A stretch of 17,024 nt of DNA from UMGS946 sp048421225. Lineage in GTDB: Bacteria; Bacillota; Clostridia; Christensenellales; CAG-138. Under the pieces are notes generated by a model that worked only from the letters and a program-made list of their open reading frames with translations, made no database searches and was not told the origin of the DNA. Shown here one piece after another: positions 7,165 through 14,177 of this stretch. The position numbers were made by a program, and so were the translations under genes. Location: contig DBFNRV010000054.1 in the NCBI GenBank assembly GCA_048421225.1, positions 1-17,024 on the forward strand. Direction: 5' to 3'. Every line of letters starts with the position of its first letter. Position 1 is the stretch's first letter.

Positions 7165-8193
7165 TTATTGGTTTTGCGGCTCCCTTTTAATGGCCCTGTC
7201 GTATGCCTTTATAATGCGTTGCACCATCTCGTGCCTGACAACATCCTTGTGGGTTAAGTATATCATGCTGATGCCTTCCACGTCATTTAAAACACCTAAA
7301 GCGTGGACAAGGCCGCTCTTGCGCTCTCTAGGCAGGTCAATCTGCGTTATATCCCCGGTCACCACTACCCGCGATCCTTCTCCAAAGCGCGTAAGGAACA
7401 TCTTCATCTGTTCAATCGTGCAGTTCTGCGCCTCGTCCAAGATGATATAAGCGTCATTAAGCGTACGCCCGCGCATATACGCAAGCGGAGCGACCTCGAT
7501 TACTCCGCGTTCGCTCAGACTTTTAAAGCCCTCCGAGCCAAGAAAATCATATAGGGCGTCATACAGCGGCCTAAGATACGGATCGACCTTGTTTTGCAGA
7601 TCCCCCGGGAGAAAGCCCAGCTTCTCACCCGCCTCAACGGCGGGGCGCGTAAGAATTATTTTAGATACTTCTTTATTTTTGTAGGCTAAAACAGCCATAG
7701 CTACCGCAAGATACGTTTTACCCGTTCCGGCGGGGCCGATTCCAAACACGACGGTATGCTGCTTTAGCGCCCTTACATAGCGTTTCTGCCCGAGGGTCTT
7801 GCATTTAATTTGTCTTCCCTTATTAGTAAAGGCTACAACGTCGTCCATAAGTTCTTCAATAAGGTCGGCGTTCCCTTCCTTCGCAAGGTCTATAGCATAG
7901 CGAATTCTGCTTCTGTCTATTGCCTCGCCGCGCCTAAGCATGGTCAGTAGCTTGTCTGTTACGGTTTTTGCCAGCATAACCGAATCCTCGTTACCACTGA
8001 CCCTAACACAATCGGATTCGGTTGTCATACGCACCCCTGTTTCCTCTTCGATTATGCGCAGGTTTTCGTCGAATACGCCGAACAGCCTGATAAGCTCGTC
8101 CATTGATTCGGCTTCAATGCGGTCGGTTATTACAGCCGGTTTTTCACTGGGCCTGTCAACCGTATCTTTATCTAGTACGTTATTATCTTCCAT
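7165..8193 (-). CDS. phoH: PhoH family ATPase (YbeZ/PhoH)
   Basis: A cytosolic P-loop NTPase with helicase-like fold, genetically tied to YbeY and rRNA metabolism; the precise reaction is not settled. Walker A is GPAGTGKT (153-160), Walker B is IILDEAQN (250-257), and the PhoH-specific segments TRPAVEAGEKLGFLPGD (182-198) and VVTGDITQIDLP (277-288) are present. The N-terminal 50-110 region resembles a KH-like RNA-binding part. The length is 342 residues, about 20 longer than Bacillus PhoH, with a polar N-terminal extension. The ATG at 8193 has no ribosome site of its own; instead AAGGAG stands over a seven-codon frame just upstream (8199-8219), suggesting coupled initiation. An in-frame internal ATG at 8103 also lacks a site. 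Confidence 0.94.
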   Translation of the reverse strand: MEDNNVLDKDTVDRPSEKPAVITDRIEAESMDELIRLFGVFDENLRIIEEETGVRMTTESDCVRVSGNEDSVMLAKTVTDKLLTMLRRGEAIDRSRIRYAIDLAKEGNADLIEELMDDVVAFTNKGRQIKCKTLGQKRYVRALKQHTVVFGIGPAGTGKTYLAVAMAVLAYKNKEVSKIILTRPAVEAGEKLGFLPGDLQNKVDPYLRPLYDALYDFLGSEGFKSLSERGVIEVAPLAYMRGRTLNDAYIILDEAQNCTIEQMKMFLTRFGEGSRVVVTGDITQIDLPRERKSGLVHALGVLNDVEGISMIYLTHKDVVRHEMVQRIIKAYDRAIKREPQNQ

Positions 8194-8198
8194 ATTGA

Positions 8199-8219
8199 CT
8201 AGTTGCCTGATATAGGCAT
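8199..8219 (-). CDS. Short leader peptide ahead of phoH (MPISGN)
   Basis: An ATG at 8219, five bases after a strong AAGGAG (8225-8230), opens a six-residue frame ending in TAG five bases before the phoH ATG. A second ATG sits directly before it at 8222, too close to the ribosome site. The phoH frame itself has no usable start near that site. The simplest reading is that ribosomes load at the leader, stop, and restart at phoH. No attenuator hairpin was seen. Confidence 0.35.
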   Translation of the reverse strand: MPISGN

Positions 8220-8250
8220 CATTTCTCCTTATAAAAGCATTAAGAAGCCT

Positions 8251-9435
8251 TTATGGCAGAGGCGAATCCGTAATTGAACGCACCTCGCCTATATCTTCCT
8301 CTGTCGTAACATTTATCACCGCGACCATAGACCCGTCTTCCTGTAAGGTGAGCTCGCTCGACTTAGATAGTATGCGCGCATTCTTAGGAATAATTGACGA
8401 TAGCTTTTGGTCGGCCATAATAATTACGGCCTCTCGAAGCTCAGCCTCTGTCGCAATATGGGCCGCTTCCTGCAATTCATAGCATTTTCCGCTTTTAATC
8501 ACAAATGGAAGAAACAGCCCATTTATAGGCGATTCCCGCTCCAGCTCGGTTTCATACTCCTGAAACTCTCCAGCGCTACTCTTAAAGCACTGGCCAAACA
8601 GCCATATCTCAGTGTACTCGATTAAACGGCCGGTTCGGGCAAGGCTGGTAAGCTCAGGTCCAGCTTTAACGGAAAAGCTGTATGCCACCTTCGCCTTAAC
8701 CGTTCCATCGGCATGTACCATATATCCCGGAGCGCCCTCGGTTCTAAGATCGCCGTTTATCAAAAGGTCGCCGGCCCGTACCGCCTGGCCAAGCTCTACC
8801 TGCGGCTTGCCCTTCAGGGCCAAAATTTCTGTTATTACTCCATCCTTTGCGGCGTATATGCTGACAGGAGAAGTATCCTTTGTGCTATCGGGCTCCTTGT
8901 CTGCCTCAACGATCTCAACTTTAAGCACAACGCCGCTGACGCTTGCGCCCGCCCAGGCAATACGGCCATCCATAGCCTTAAGCTGGTTTCCGATATCAGC
9001 CGTTGCTAATCCGCTTCGGGCAATGCCGGATTTCACCGACATATCGTCAAGCATTCTGCGTACTTCCGCTTCCTCTATTTGGTAGCACCCTTCAACGTCA
9101 ATAAACCATACATAGCGGGATGCAACAAAGAGCGCCGCTAATACCAATATCCACCCCAGAAGCAGAACACCTCTCGAACGCCGCCTGATAAGGGCAAATG
9201 GAACGCCGCGTTTGCGTACGATATGCACCTTGCAATGGAGTTTTCTAACCAAAGGGCGCAATTTATAAAAGTCCTCAAGCGTGACATAAGCTGTAATCGT
9301 GAGGCGGCCTTTCCGGCGGACGCCCCAAATGCCTATGCCGTTTTGCAAAGATAAATTGACGAAGCGCTCGATTCCCTGCCCTTCGACTTGTATCATAACA
9401 TATCCCAACAGATAATTCCATACGGAAGGTTGCAT
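8251..9435 (-). CDS. yqfD: Sporulation protein YqfD
   Basis: YqfD is a membrane protein of the mother-cell (sigma-E) sporulation programme; its biochemical role is not settled. The 394-residue product has the expected build: an N-terminal cytosolic region of about 85 residues rich in basic residues (KLHCKVHIVRKRG, 65-77; IRRRSRG, 83-89), one membrane helix at 89-112 (VLLLGWILVLAALFVASRYV), and a long extracytosolic part of beta character including VRAGDLLINGD and the DGVITEILALKG segment. GAGGG lies ten bases before the ATG. It follows yqfC by 22 bases. The length is close to Bacillus YqfD (about 398). Confidence 0.92.
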   Translation of the reverse strand: MQPSVWNYLLGYVMIQVEGQGIERFVNLSLQNGIGIWGVRRKGRLTITAYVTLEDFYKLRPLVRKLHCKVHIVRKRGVPFALIRRRSRGVLLLGWILVLAALFVASRYVWFIDVEGCYQIEEAEVRRMLDDMSVKSGIARSGLATADIGNQLKAMDGRIAWAGASVSGVVLKVEIVEADKEPDSTKDTSPVSIYAAKDGVITEILALKGKPQVELGQAVRAGDLLINGDLRTEGAPGYMVHADGTVKAKVAYSFSVKAGPELTSLARTGRLIEYTEIWLFGQCFKSSAGEFQEYETELERESPINGLFLPFVIKSGKCYELQEAAHIATEAELREAVIIMADQKLSSIIPKNARILSKSSELTLQEDGSMVAVINVTTEEDIGEVRSITDSPLP

Positions 9436-9457
9436 AATGAATAATCCCTCGAAATAT

Positions 9458-9754
9458 TTACATTTTAGCCTTTTTTTTGCCTTCGAAATTAACGCCGTAT
9501 ATGATTCCCGTCACATATAGGCGTTCCAGGCTCAACTCCTTGAGTACAAGGTCAAGCCCTACAATGTTCAGCAGTCCAATGGGGGTGTTGAGCCTAATAA
9601 CGTCATCAGAGTATTCATATATGCCGCTATGATTCTCAATCAACATGGTCTCATTGCCTATCAGCGTTAACTTTGGCACATCCAGCACTATATCTTCCGG
9701 CAGATCAAGCATTTCCGCCATCCTTTTGCGGAGCTTAATTTTACGCTTAGCCAA
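9458..9754 (-). CDS. yqfC: Sporulation protein YqfC
   Basis: A 98-residue member of the YqfC/YabP-like family, encoded next to yqfD in spore formers and in Bacillus read from a sigma-E promoter. The family core is visible: MAEMLDLPEDIVLDVPKLTLIGN, then a glycine and hydrophobic strand pattern with NTPIGLLNIVG and a final LYVTGIIYGV strand, and a lysine-rich end. I place the start at TTG 9754 because a very strong GGGGGAGGG (9761-9769) lies seven bases upstream; the longer frame from 9787 would bury this ribosome site and has none of its own. The gene opens the yqfC-to-era operon. A possible sigma-E-like promoter lies at 9793-9821. Confidence 0.9.
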   Translation of the reverse strand: MAKRKIKLRKRMAEMLDLPEDIVLDVPKLTLIGNETMLIENHSGIYEYSDDVIRLNTPIGLLNIVGLDLVLKELSLERLYVTGIIYGVNFEGKKKAKM

Positions 9755-9792
9755 ATTAGAACCCTCCCCCGACGTCATTATAAACAAGCATG

Positions 9793-9821
9793 GGCGTATA
9801 CAAATGTTTATGCTCTATATC
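9793..9821 (-). promoter_or_regulatory. Possible sigma-E-like promoter for yqfC operon
   Basis: On the minus strand GATATA (9816-9821), 14 bases, then GTATACGCC (9793-9801) resembles the sigma-E pattern (ATATT-like box, about 14 bases, CATACAnT-like box), with three mismatches in the second box. It lies 39 bases before the start codon. The idea rests on yqfC being a sigma-E gene in Bacillus; the match itself is weak. Confidence 0.22.
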
Positions 9822-9923
9822 CTATTTAAAGCACAATATGATAATGCGGCGGAGTTATGCTTATAGAGACGGGCCAGAGAGATTCAACCATAAAAGATGT
9901 GTTGGATAACAAAGGGGCGGGGG

Positions 9924-9958
9924 GAGGGACTTTTAAGGTCGGCCTTCCCACGTCCCTC
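9924..9958 (-). terminator. GC-rich hairpin, possible end of the sigma-factor operon
   Basis: Arms GAGGGAC (9924-9930) and GTCCCTC (9952-9958), with an inner AAGG/CCTT pair at 9935-9938 and 9943-9946. It stands nine bases after the stop (9967) of the shifted-frame extension of the upstream small gene. On the minus strand the stem is followed by a C-rich rather than T-rich stretch, so it is not a classic intrinsic terminator. Confidence 0.35.
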
Positions 9959-9966
9959 TCAAACGA

Positions 9967-10131
9967 TTAATTAACATTAAAATCACTTGTTATTTTATTG
10001 AGATGAATCATATGTGCTCCCACTTTAAGTCCCAGCGACAAATTCGCCAAGGCTTTATCGGGAGAGCGGTCAAACACATAGGTGACGTTATGCCGAGAAC
10101 CTGCACACCTCAATACATAAATTAAAGTCCG
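9967..10131 (-). pseudogene. Shifted-frame continuation of the small membrane protein gene
   Basis: Directly after the stop of the gene ending at 10122, the frame one base back is open for 54 codons and reads as ordinary protein: TLIYVLRCAGSRHNVTYVF, then DRSPDKALANLSLGLKVG, then AHMIHLNK, before a stop at 9967-9969. It has predicted beta-strand and amphipathic-helix character and no good start or ribosome site of its own. It therefore looks like the lost C-terminal half of the upstream gene, cut off by a one-base deletion (or a read by -1 frameshift). No canonical slippery heptamer is visible at the junction. A sequencing error is also possible. Confidence 0.4.
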
Positions 10132-10316
10132 CGATCTGGCTCGCCTTCAACGTATTTTCCTGTTACAGCGCCATACCTCTCAGACGGTAACCAGTCTACG
10201 CTTTTAATGCCCAGGTACAGCGAGGCGATCATTGCGGCAAGTATCAGAACTGCCATTATTATCGGTTTTGGCAGCAGGCGCGTTTTCCTTTTACGATAAT
10301 CCTTTCCATCTGTCAT
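10122..10316 (-). CDS. Small one-pass membrane protein, possibly truncated
   Basis: A 64-residue product with a basic N-terminus (KDYRKRKTR), one membrane helix at about residues 18-39 (PIIMAVLILAAMIASLYLGI) and a short acidic tail ending EGEPDRGL. The ATG at 10316 has GAGGTGA in front with GAGG five bases away; a GTG at 10322 is also in frame. It is the fifth gene of the sigma-factor operon, 18 bases after the preceding gene. I do not recognise a family. Its stop is followed by coding-like sequence in the -1 frame to 9967, so the intact product may have been about 115 residues, with a membrane anchor and a small soluble domain. Confidence 0.6.
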   Translation of the reverse strand: MTDGKDYRKRKTRLLPKPIIMAVLILAAMIASLYLGIKSVDWLPSERYGAVTGKYVEGEPDRGL

Positions 10317-10334
10317 ACTCACCTCATAACCGGG

Positions 10335-11090
10335 CTAGGCGGGATTAGCCCCATTCAGATTTCCGGCGGGTTTTTCCACAAGCTGTAAAAGAAGCTGATG
10401 CGATAGATTCATCTTAGTTGGATCATCCAGATTCACCGAATATCCGTCCGTGCTGTTGAACCTGGCTACGGCGAAATCATAATCCAAAGTGAGAAGCCGA
10501 TCCATTATCGACCTTACTTCTTTGGCAAAGCTTTCGGGATTATTTACATCTTTGCCGGCTGCCATGGTAACATTGCAAACTACGTATGAGTTTTGTGAAT
10601 TCAACGCCCCGGCTTCATCAACAATCAGTCCATTATAGCTGTCTACGTCAATCCCAATTACAAGATCGTTCCCTTTAAGAGCGTCGCTCAAGTCCTTTTC
10701 GATGGTTCTTGCAACGGAGAATTTTGCCTCTTGCCTCGCCCTGCTTGAAGGGCCATATTCATTCCATAATTGCGACATGTATACGCCGCCTATGCTAAAA
10801 GCAATAAGCAGTATACTCAACAGTGTTGAAACAAAGTCATAACGCAGCCGTTCCCCGCGCCGGACGATATACATAATTATCATCTCCAAACCAAGGGCGA
10901 TTAGCACAAGGGGCGCCAGGCTTAGCAGCAATGATACATTGAAACCAGGATAAAAGATGTACAGAAGTATCGAAACTCCAGCTAACACCAGCGTAGAGCC
11001 CATGGTTATAGTGCCTACTCTCCTTACCCTCTTGACTTCAATCTGCGCAGACGGAGCTGATTCGGCTGATGAAGAGGTTTCATTATTCAT
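10335..11090 (-). CDS. Membrane protein with LiaI/LiaF-like (DUF5668-like) helices
   Basis: A 251-residue protein with a polar Ser/Ala-rich N-terminus, then three membrane helices at about 27-48, 53-74 and 84-105, and a soluble C-terminal part of about 145 residues, probably outside. The segment RRVGTITMGSTLVLAGVSIL followed by LAPLVLIALGLEMI has the repeat pattern of LiaI/LiaF-type membrane segments (G-x-I/L-L-x-G, P-x-x-L-I-x-L-G-x-E), which belong to envelope-stress systems. This family link is from pattern only. GGAGG lies eight bases before the ATG, and the start overlaps the upstream gene by eight bases. The soluble part shows no motif I recognise. Context with a sigma factor and anti-sigma factor suggests an envelope role. 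Confidence 0.7.
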   Translation of the reverse strand: MNNETSSSAESAPSAQIEVKRVRRVGTITMGSTLVLAGVSILLYIFYPGFNVSLLLSLAPLVLIALGLEMIIMYIVRRGERLRYDFVSTLLSILLIAFSIGGVYMSQLWNEYGPSSRARQEAKFSVARTIEKDLSDALKGNDLVIGIDVDSYNGLIVDEAGALNSQNSYVVCNVTMAAGKDVNNPESFAKEVRSIMDRLLTLDYDFAVARFNSTDGYSVNLDDPTKMNLSHQLLLQLVEKPAGNLNGANPA

Positions 11091-11622
11091 CTTTCTTTCC
11101 TCCGTACCGTTTTATTTCACCGTTGTCGCTCTTTTTTCTGCCCCTGACAAGCATAACGCCCAACACTATAAGGGCCAGAGACACAAACATATCCGGAATC
11201 CTATGATATATCGGGTATGCGATATTAATGCCATATTCGCCAAGTATCGGCAGTATGACAGAGTCAATGGTAAGCCATAGACCAACCAGGCACAATAGTA
11301 TGCCAAGCCAAAGATGGCGTTTGTTAAATAGCGCCTTCAAGCCGTCGGTATTTTTCCCGCTAACGCTGATTAAACGTTTCTCTTCACTAAGCCGGCCATC
11401 CTCATCCATATTTTTAAGCTGGAAGGTTTTGAAAAACGCATAAAACCAGATTACTGGCAATATCAAAGTCATAAGGGAAAAGGAGGTTACGGAGGCTAGC
11501 CATATAACAGCGCAGAATGTAAACATTATTAAGGTGCCAAGCCGCATTGCCCCCAGATACATCATACCGGCCCCGGGTATCATGGCCAGGACAAACGTAA
11601 GGAACGTATTTTCATTCTTCAT
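11083..11622 (-). CDS. Multi-pass membrane protein of the sigma-factor operon
   Basis: A 179-residue protein with about five membrane helices: roughly 6-28 with IPGAGMMYLGAMRLG (a PGxGxxYLG-like turn resembling TM2-type proteins), two more by residue 65, one at about 101-123 and a last at about 138-160, ending in a highly charged tail (RGRKKSDNGEIKRYGGKKDE). The second half (HLWLGILLCLVGLWL, then MFVSLALIVLGVMLV) again has the LiaI/LiaF-like G-rich helix pattern. The ATG at 11622 has AAAGGA nine bases upstream; a TTG at 11640 is the alternative. It overlaps the anti-sigma gene by 11 bases and the next gene by 8, so the genes are tightly coupled. Function is not recognised. Confidence 0.7.
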   Translation of the reverse strand: MKNENTFLTFVLAMIPGAGMMYLGAMRLGTLIMFTFCAVIWLASVTSFSLMTLILPVIWFYAFFKTFQLKNMDEDGRLSEEKRLISVSGKNTDGLKALFNKRHLWLGILLCLVGLWLTIDSVILPILGEYGINIAYPIYHRIPDMFVSLALIVLGVMLVRGRKKSDNGEIKRYGGKKDE

Positions 11623-12085
11623 GGTCAGTATTCCTTTCAAAAGATATTAGATCGGTAAAATTGCCAAGCGCGTCATTTAAAGTTTTACCAAAGTCGGAGA
11701 TCGAATCACAAAGGCTTGAAAGCCCGCTGTCGATATTGTTAAAAACCCCGCTGGTCTTGCCGACGTCGATATCAAACATGCCCGTAAACCACAGGGTAAG
11801 GGCCAATGCTGCCGCAAGCGCCGCCGTTGCCGCACGGTGAACCAGATTGCTTCTCTTTATACGGCGAAGCCCGCGCCGTACGCCCAATAAGCATGATTCG
11901 TCAGGTTCGTTAAGTTCGCCGGCCTGTGTCGCGTCAATGCAGCTCTCAACGCATTTGTCACAGAACGAGAGGTGTTCAGCTATTTCCAGACGGGTCGGTT
12001 CGTCAAGCTGTTTGCCCGAAGCAAGGGCGCTGAAAGCCGTATCGGTAAGATGCCCGTTGCCGTCGAAATATTCATTTCCATTCAT
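11612..12085 (-). CDS. ZAS-type transmembrane anti-sigma factor
   Basis: A 157-residue protein that probably binds and silences the ECF sigma factor encoded just upstream. Residues 30-60 carry the zinc-associated anti-sigma motif H-x3-C-x2-C as HLSFCDKC (H38, C42, C45). A basic stretch (RRGLRRIKR, 70-78) precedes one membrane helix at about 85-103 (AATAALAAALALTLWF). About 54 residues then lie outside the cell, with no recognised sensor fold. The ribosome site AAAGGAGGTG is the strongest in the window and lies eight bases before the ATG, which overlaps the sigma gene stop as ATGA. Strong translation of the anti-sigma relative to the sigma is usual for such pairs. Release may be by proteolysis, but no protease is encoded here. 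Confidence 0.85.
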   Translation of the reverse strand: MNGNEYFDGNGHLTDTAFSALASGKQLDEPTRLEIAEHLSFCDKCVESCIDATQAGELNEPDESCLLGVRRGLRRIKRSNLVHRAATAALAAALALTLWFTGMFDIDVGKTSGVFNNIDSGLSSLCDSISDFGKTLNDALGNFTDLISFERNTDHEE

Positions 12086-12564
12086 AACTTAAGCACCTCC
12101 TTTAGTTCGTCTCTAAGCTTAAGCTTGGCCCTGTACAGCTGCGACTGAACGGTTTTCTTGGGCCTTGACAGCCTTGTGGCGATTGTCTCCACAGAAACTT
12201 CATTAAGAAAGAATAGGACTGCAACGTCATGATATGGTTCCGGAAGATTGTCTATGCTTTTACGTATTATTTCTCCCGTCTCTCCCTCAATCACAATGCG
12301 TTCCGGAGACATTTCTTCGCGGAGGATATCCAATTCAGTCATATCTTCCGTTATCGACACACGGCGGTAGTAAGCGCTTTTAAGCAGATCCTTCGACTTG
12401 TTTGACGCTATCCTGATTAACCATCCCTTGATGTTGCTTCCATCCATTTCATCAATGTGGTTGAAGGCGGCAATAAAGGTATCCTGGGTTAGATTTTGAG
12501 CGTCGTGGTAATTGCCAACAAGCCGGTAGCAGACGGTAAACACCAGTTTTTCGTAGGTCTCCAC
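12082..12564 (-). CDS. ECF-type RNA polymerase sigma factor
   Basis: An extracytoplasmic-function sigma factor. Region 2 shows YRLVGNYHDAQNLTQDTF (13-30) and NIKGWLIRIASNKSKDLL (44-61), the -10 recognition part; region 4 shows LPEPYHDVAVLFFLNEVS (107-124) and a helix-turn-helix ending VQSQLYRAKLKLRDEL (139-154). GTG 12564 gives 160 residues but has no ribosome site, and the frame stays open upstream with family-like residues (FNSIVETYEKLVF), so the true N-terminus is probably further up. Nine codons upstream, at 12589-12591, the codon is ACG, five bases after GGTGAGG, exactly where an ATG would be expected. The adjacent anti-sigma factor and sigma-A-like promoter at 12686-12714 complete the module. 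Confidence 0.88.
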   Translation of the reverse strand: METYEKLVFTVCYRLVGNYHDAQNLTQDTFIAAFNHIDEMDGSNIKGWLIRIASNKSKDLLKSAYYRRVSITEDMTELDILREEMSPERIVIEGETGEIIRKSIDNLPEPYHDVAVLFFLNEVSVETIATRLSRPKKTVQSQLYRAKLKLRDELKEVLKL

Positions 12565-12685
12565 TATGCTGTTAAATTGTTTATCATTCGTGGCGGCCTC
12601 ACCATCCTTGTTTTAGTAGTCCGTCTGCCATTCATTAAATATAACGATCTAGCCGCGCTTTTAACTGCATGCTAATCAATATATA

Positions 12686-12714
12686 ATCATAGCATTTCAG
12701 TCAGACTAGATCAA
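12686..12714 (-). promoter_or_regulatory. Sigma-A-type promoter of the sigma-factor operon
   Basis: On the minus strand TTGATC (12709-12714), a 17-base spacer, and TATGAT (12686-12691): four of six and five of six matches to the housekeeping boxes at ideal spacing. It implies a leader of roughly 110 bases before the sigma gene. I saw no convincing ECF-type autoregulatory box (GGAAC/TGAAAC type with a CGTC-like -10). Confidence 0.55.
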
Positions 12715-12862
12715 AGCATATCGTAGGATAGAAATGAAAAACACAAAGGGCCGAATCCTGGCTATTCACCCAAACCCATATGATTGGGAGCATATCCGAA
12801 TGGACTTATAGCTTGAATAATGTATCCGGTGCGGCGCGTTTCTAGAGCTTTAATAGCTAAAA

Positions 12863-12890
12863 TAAGGCGTACGGTTTTCCGTACGCCTTA
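12863..12890 (-). terminator. Intrinsic terminator of the murF-ddl-icd group
   Basis: A perfect 12-bp stem (12863-12874 with 12879-12890) with a four-base loop, 53 bases after the icd stop. On the minus strand it is followed by TTTTAG after a final TTA, giving a usable T-tract; on the plus strand an A-rich stretch follows, so it acts for icd. Confidence 0.85.
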
Positions 12891-12943
12891 AAATACATCA
12901 AACATGCCCCGCGGCAAGCTCAACGATTAATTTTTCAAACGGG

Positions 12944-14158
12944 TTAGCCAGCTATCGCTTCGTAAGTTTCCTTGACCTTAAGGATAAATCCTTCCGTATC
13001 AAGAACCGTCTTATTGGCATGATCCGATAAAAGCGCCAGATCCTTGGTCATAAAGCCGTTTTCAATGGTTGTAAGTGCCGCTCTCTCCATATCATCGGCA
13101 AACTTTACAAGTTCCGCTATGCCGTCAAGCTGCGCGCGCTTTCTCAATGCCCCAGTCCATGCAAACAGGGTTGCCATGGAGTTTGTCGAGGTGCTTTCAC
13201 CCTCGAGGTGCTTGTAGTAATGGCGCGTTACAGTCCCGTGGGCGGCTTCGTACTCGTAGTTGCCGTCTGGGGATACCAGGACGCTGGTCATCATAGCGAG
13301 GGAGCCGAACGCCGTGGCAACCATATCGCTCATAACATCGCCGTCATAGTTCTTGCAGGCCCATATAAAGCCGCCTTCCGAACGTATAACCCTGGCTACC
13401 GCATCGTCAATCAGCGTATAGAAATAGGTTATGCCGGTTTCTTCAAACTTGGCCTTATATTCTTTATCAAATATCTCCTGGAAGATGTCCTTAAAGGTAT
13501 GATCGTATTTTTTGGATATGGTATCCTTGGTTGAAAACCATAGATCCTGTTTGGTTGACAACGCAAATTCAAAGCATGCGCGTGCAAAGCTGGTAATTGA
13601 GTCGTCCTTGTTGTACATTCCCATGAGTACGCCGGGGGTCTTAAAATCAAACACGGTTTCATCGAACAATACATTGCCTTCAGCGTCGGTGAACCTGATC
13701 TCGGCCTTACCGGGGCCAGGTACTCTGAATTCAGAGCACTTATATATATCGCCATAGGCATGACGGGCGATTGTGATGGGCTTTACCCAAGAACGCACTG
13801 ACGGCTTAAGGCAATCCAGCGTAATCGGAGTACGGAAGACTGTTCCGTCGAGTATCGCACGGATAGTTCCGTTTGGACTCTTGTACATTCTTTTTAGGTT
13901 ATATTCCGTAACCCTCTGGGCATTGGGGGTGATTGTAGCGCACTTAACGCCTACGCCATACTTCTTGACAGCTTCCGCCGCCTCAACTGTGATCTGGTCA
14001 TCGGTTTCGTCACGGCGCTTAAGGCCTAAATCATAGTATTCGGTCTTAAGTTCAACATAGGGTTCGAGCAGGTCGGTTTTGATCATTGACCATATTATAC
14101 GGGTCATTTCGTCGCCGTCCATCTCCACCAACGGCGTACGCATCTGGATCTTAGCCAT
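12944..14158 (-). CDS. icd: NADP-dependent isocitrate dehydrogenase, animal-type homodimer class
   Basis: Converts isocitrate to 2-oxoglutarate with NADPH production, feeding glutamate synthesis. At 404 residues it belongs to the type II class shared with eukaryotic IDH1/IDH2 rather than the Escherichia coli type: start MRTPLVEMDGDEMTRIIW, substrate site TPNAQRVTEYNLKRMYKSPNGTIR (77-100) with S94 and N96, RHAYGDIYK (132-140), the metal aspartates in LIDDAVA and YDGDVMSD, and AAHGTVTRHYYKH near 310-322. The RH pair in that loop corresponds to the NADP-selecting Arg-His of IDH1. AGAGGAAAG precedes the ATG. It follows ddl by 19 bases, so is probably co-transcribed with the cell-wall genes, and ends at the terminator 12863-12890. 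Confidence 0.96.
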   Translation of the reverse strand: MAKIQMRTPLVEMDGDEMTRIIWSMIKTDLLEPYVELKTEYYDLGLKRRDETDDQITVEAAEAVKKYGVGVKCATITPNAQRVTEYNLKRMYKSPNGTIRAILDGTVFRTPITLDCLKPSVRSWVKPITIARHAYGDIYKCSEFRVPGPGKAEIRFTDAEGNVLFDETVFDFKTPGVLMGMYNKDDSITSFARACFEFALSTKQDLWFSTKDTISKKYDHTFKDIFQEIFDKEYKAKFEETGITYFYTLIDDAVARVIRSEGGFIWACKNYDGDVMSDMVATAFGSLAMMTSVLVSPDGNYEYEAAHGTVTRHYYKHLEGESTSTNSMATLFAWTGALRKRAQLDGIAELVKFADDMERAALTTIENGFMTKDLALLSDHANKTVLDTEGFILKVKETYEAIAG

Positions 14159-14177
14159 CGTGTCTTTCCTCTTCCTT

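Noticed and set aside
8612..9085. 157-codon plus-strand open frame
   Set aside because: Antisense to yqfD, Ser/Thr/Pro-rich composition typical of a frame opposite a real gene, no ribosome site.
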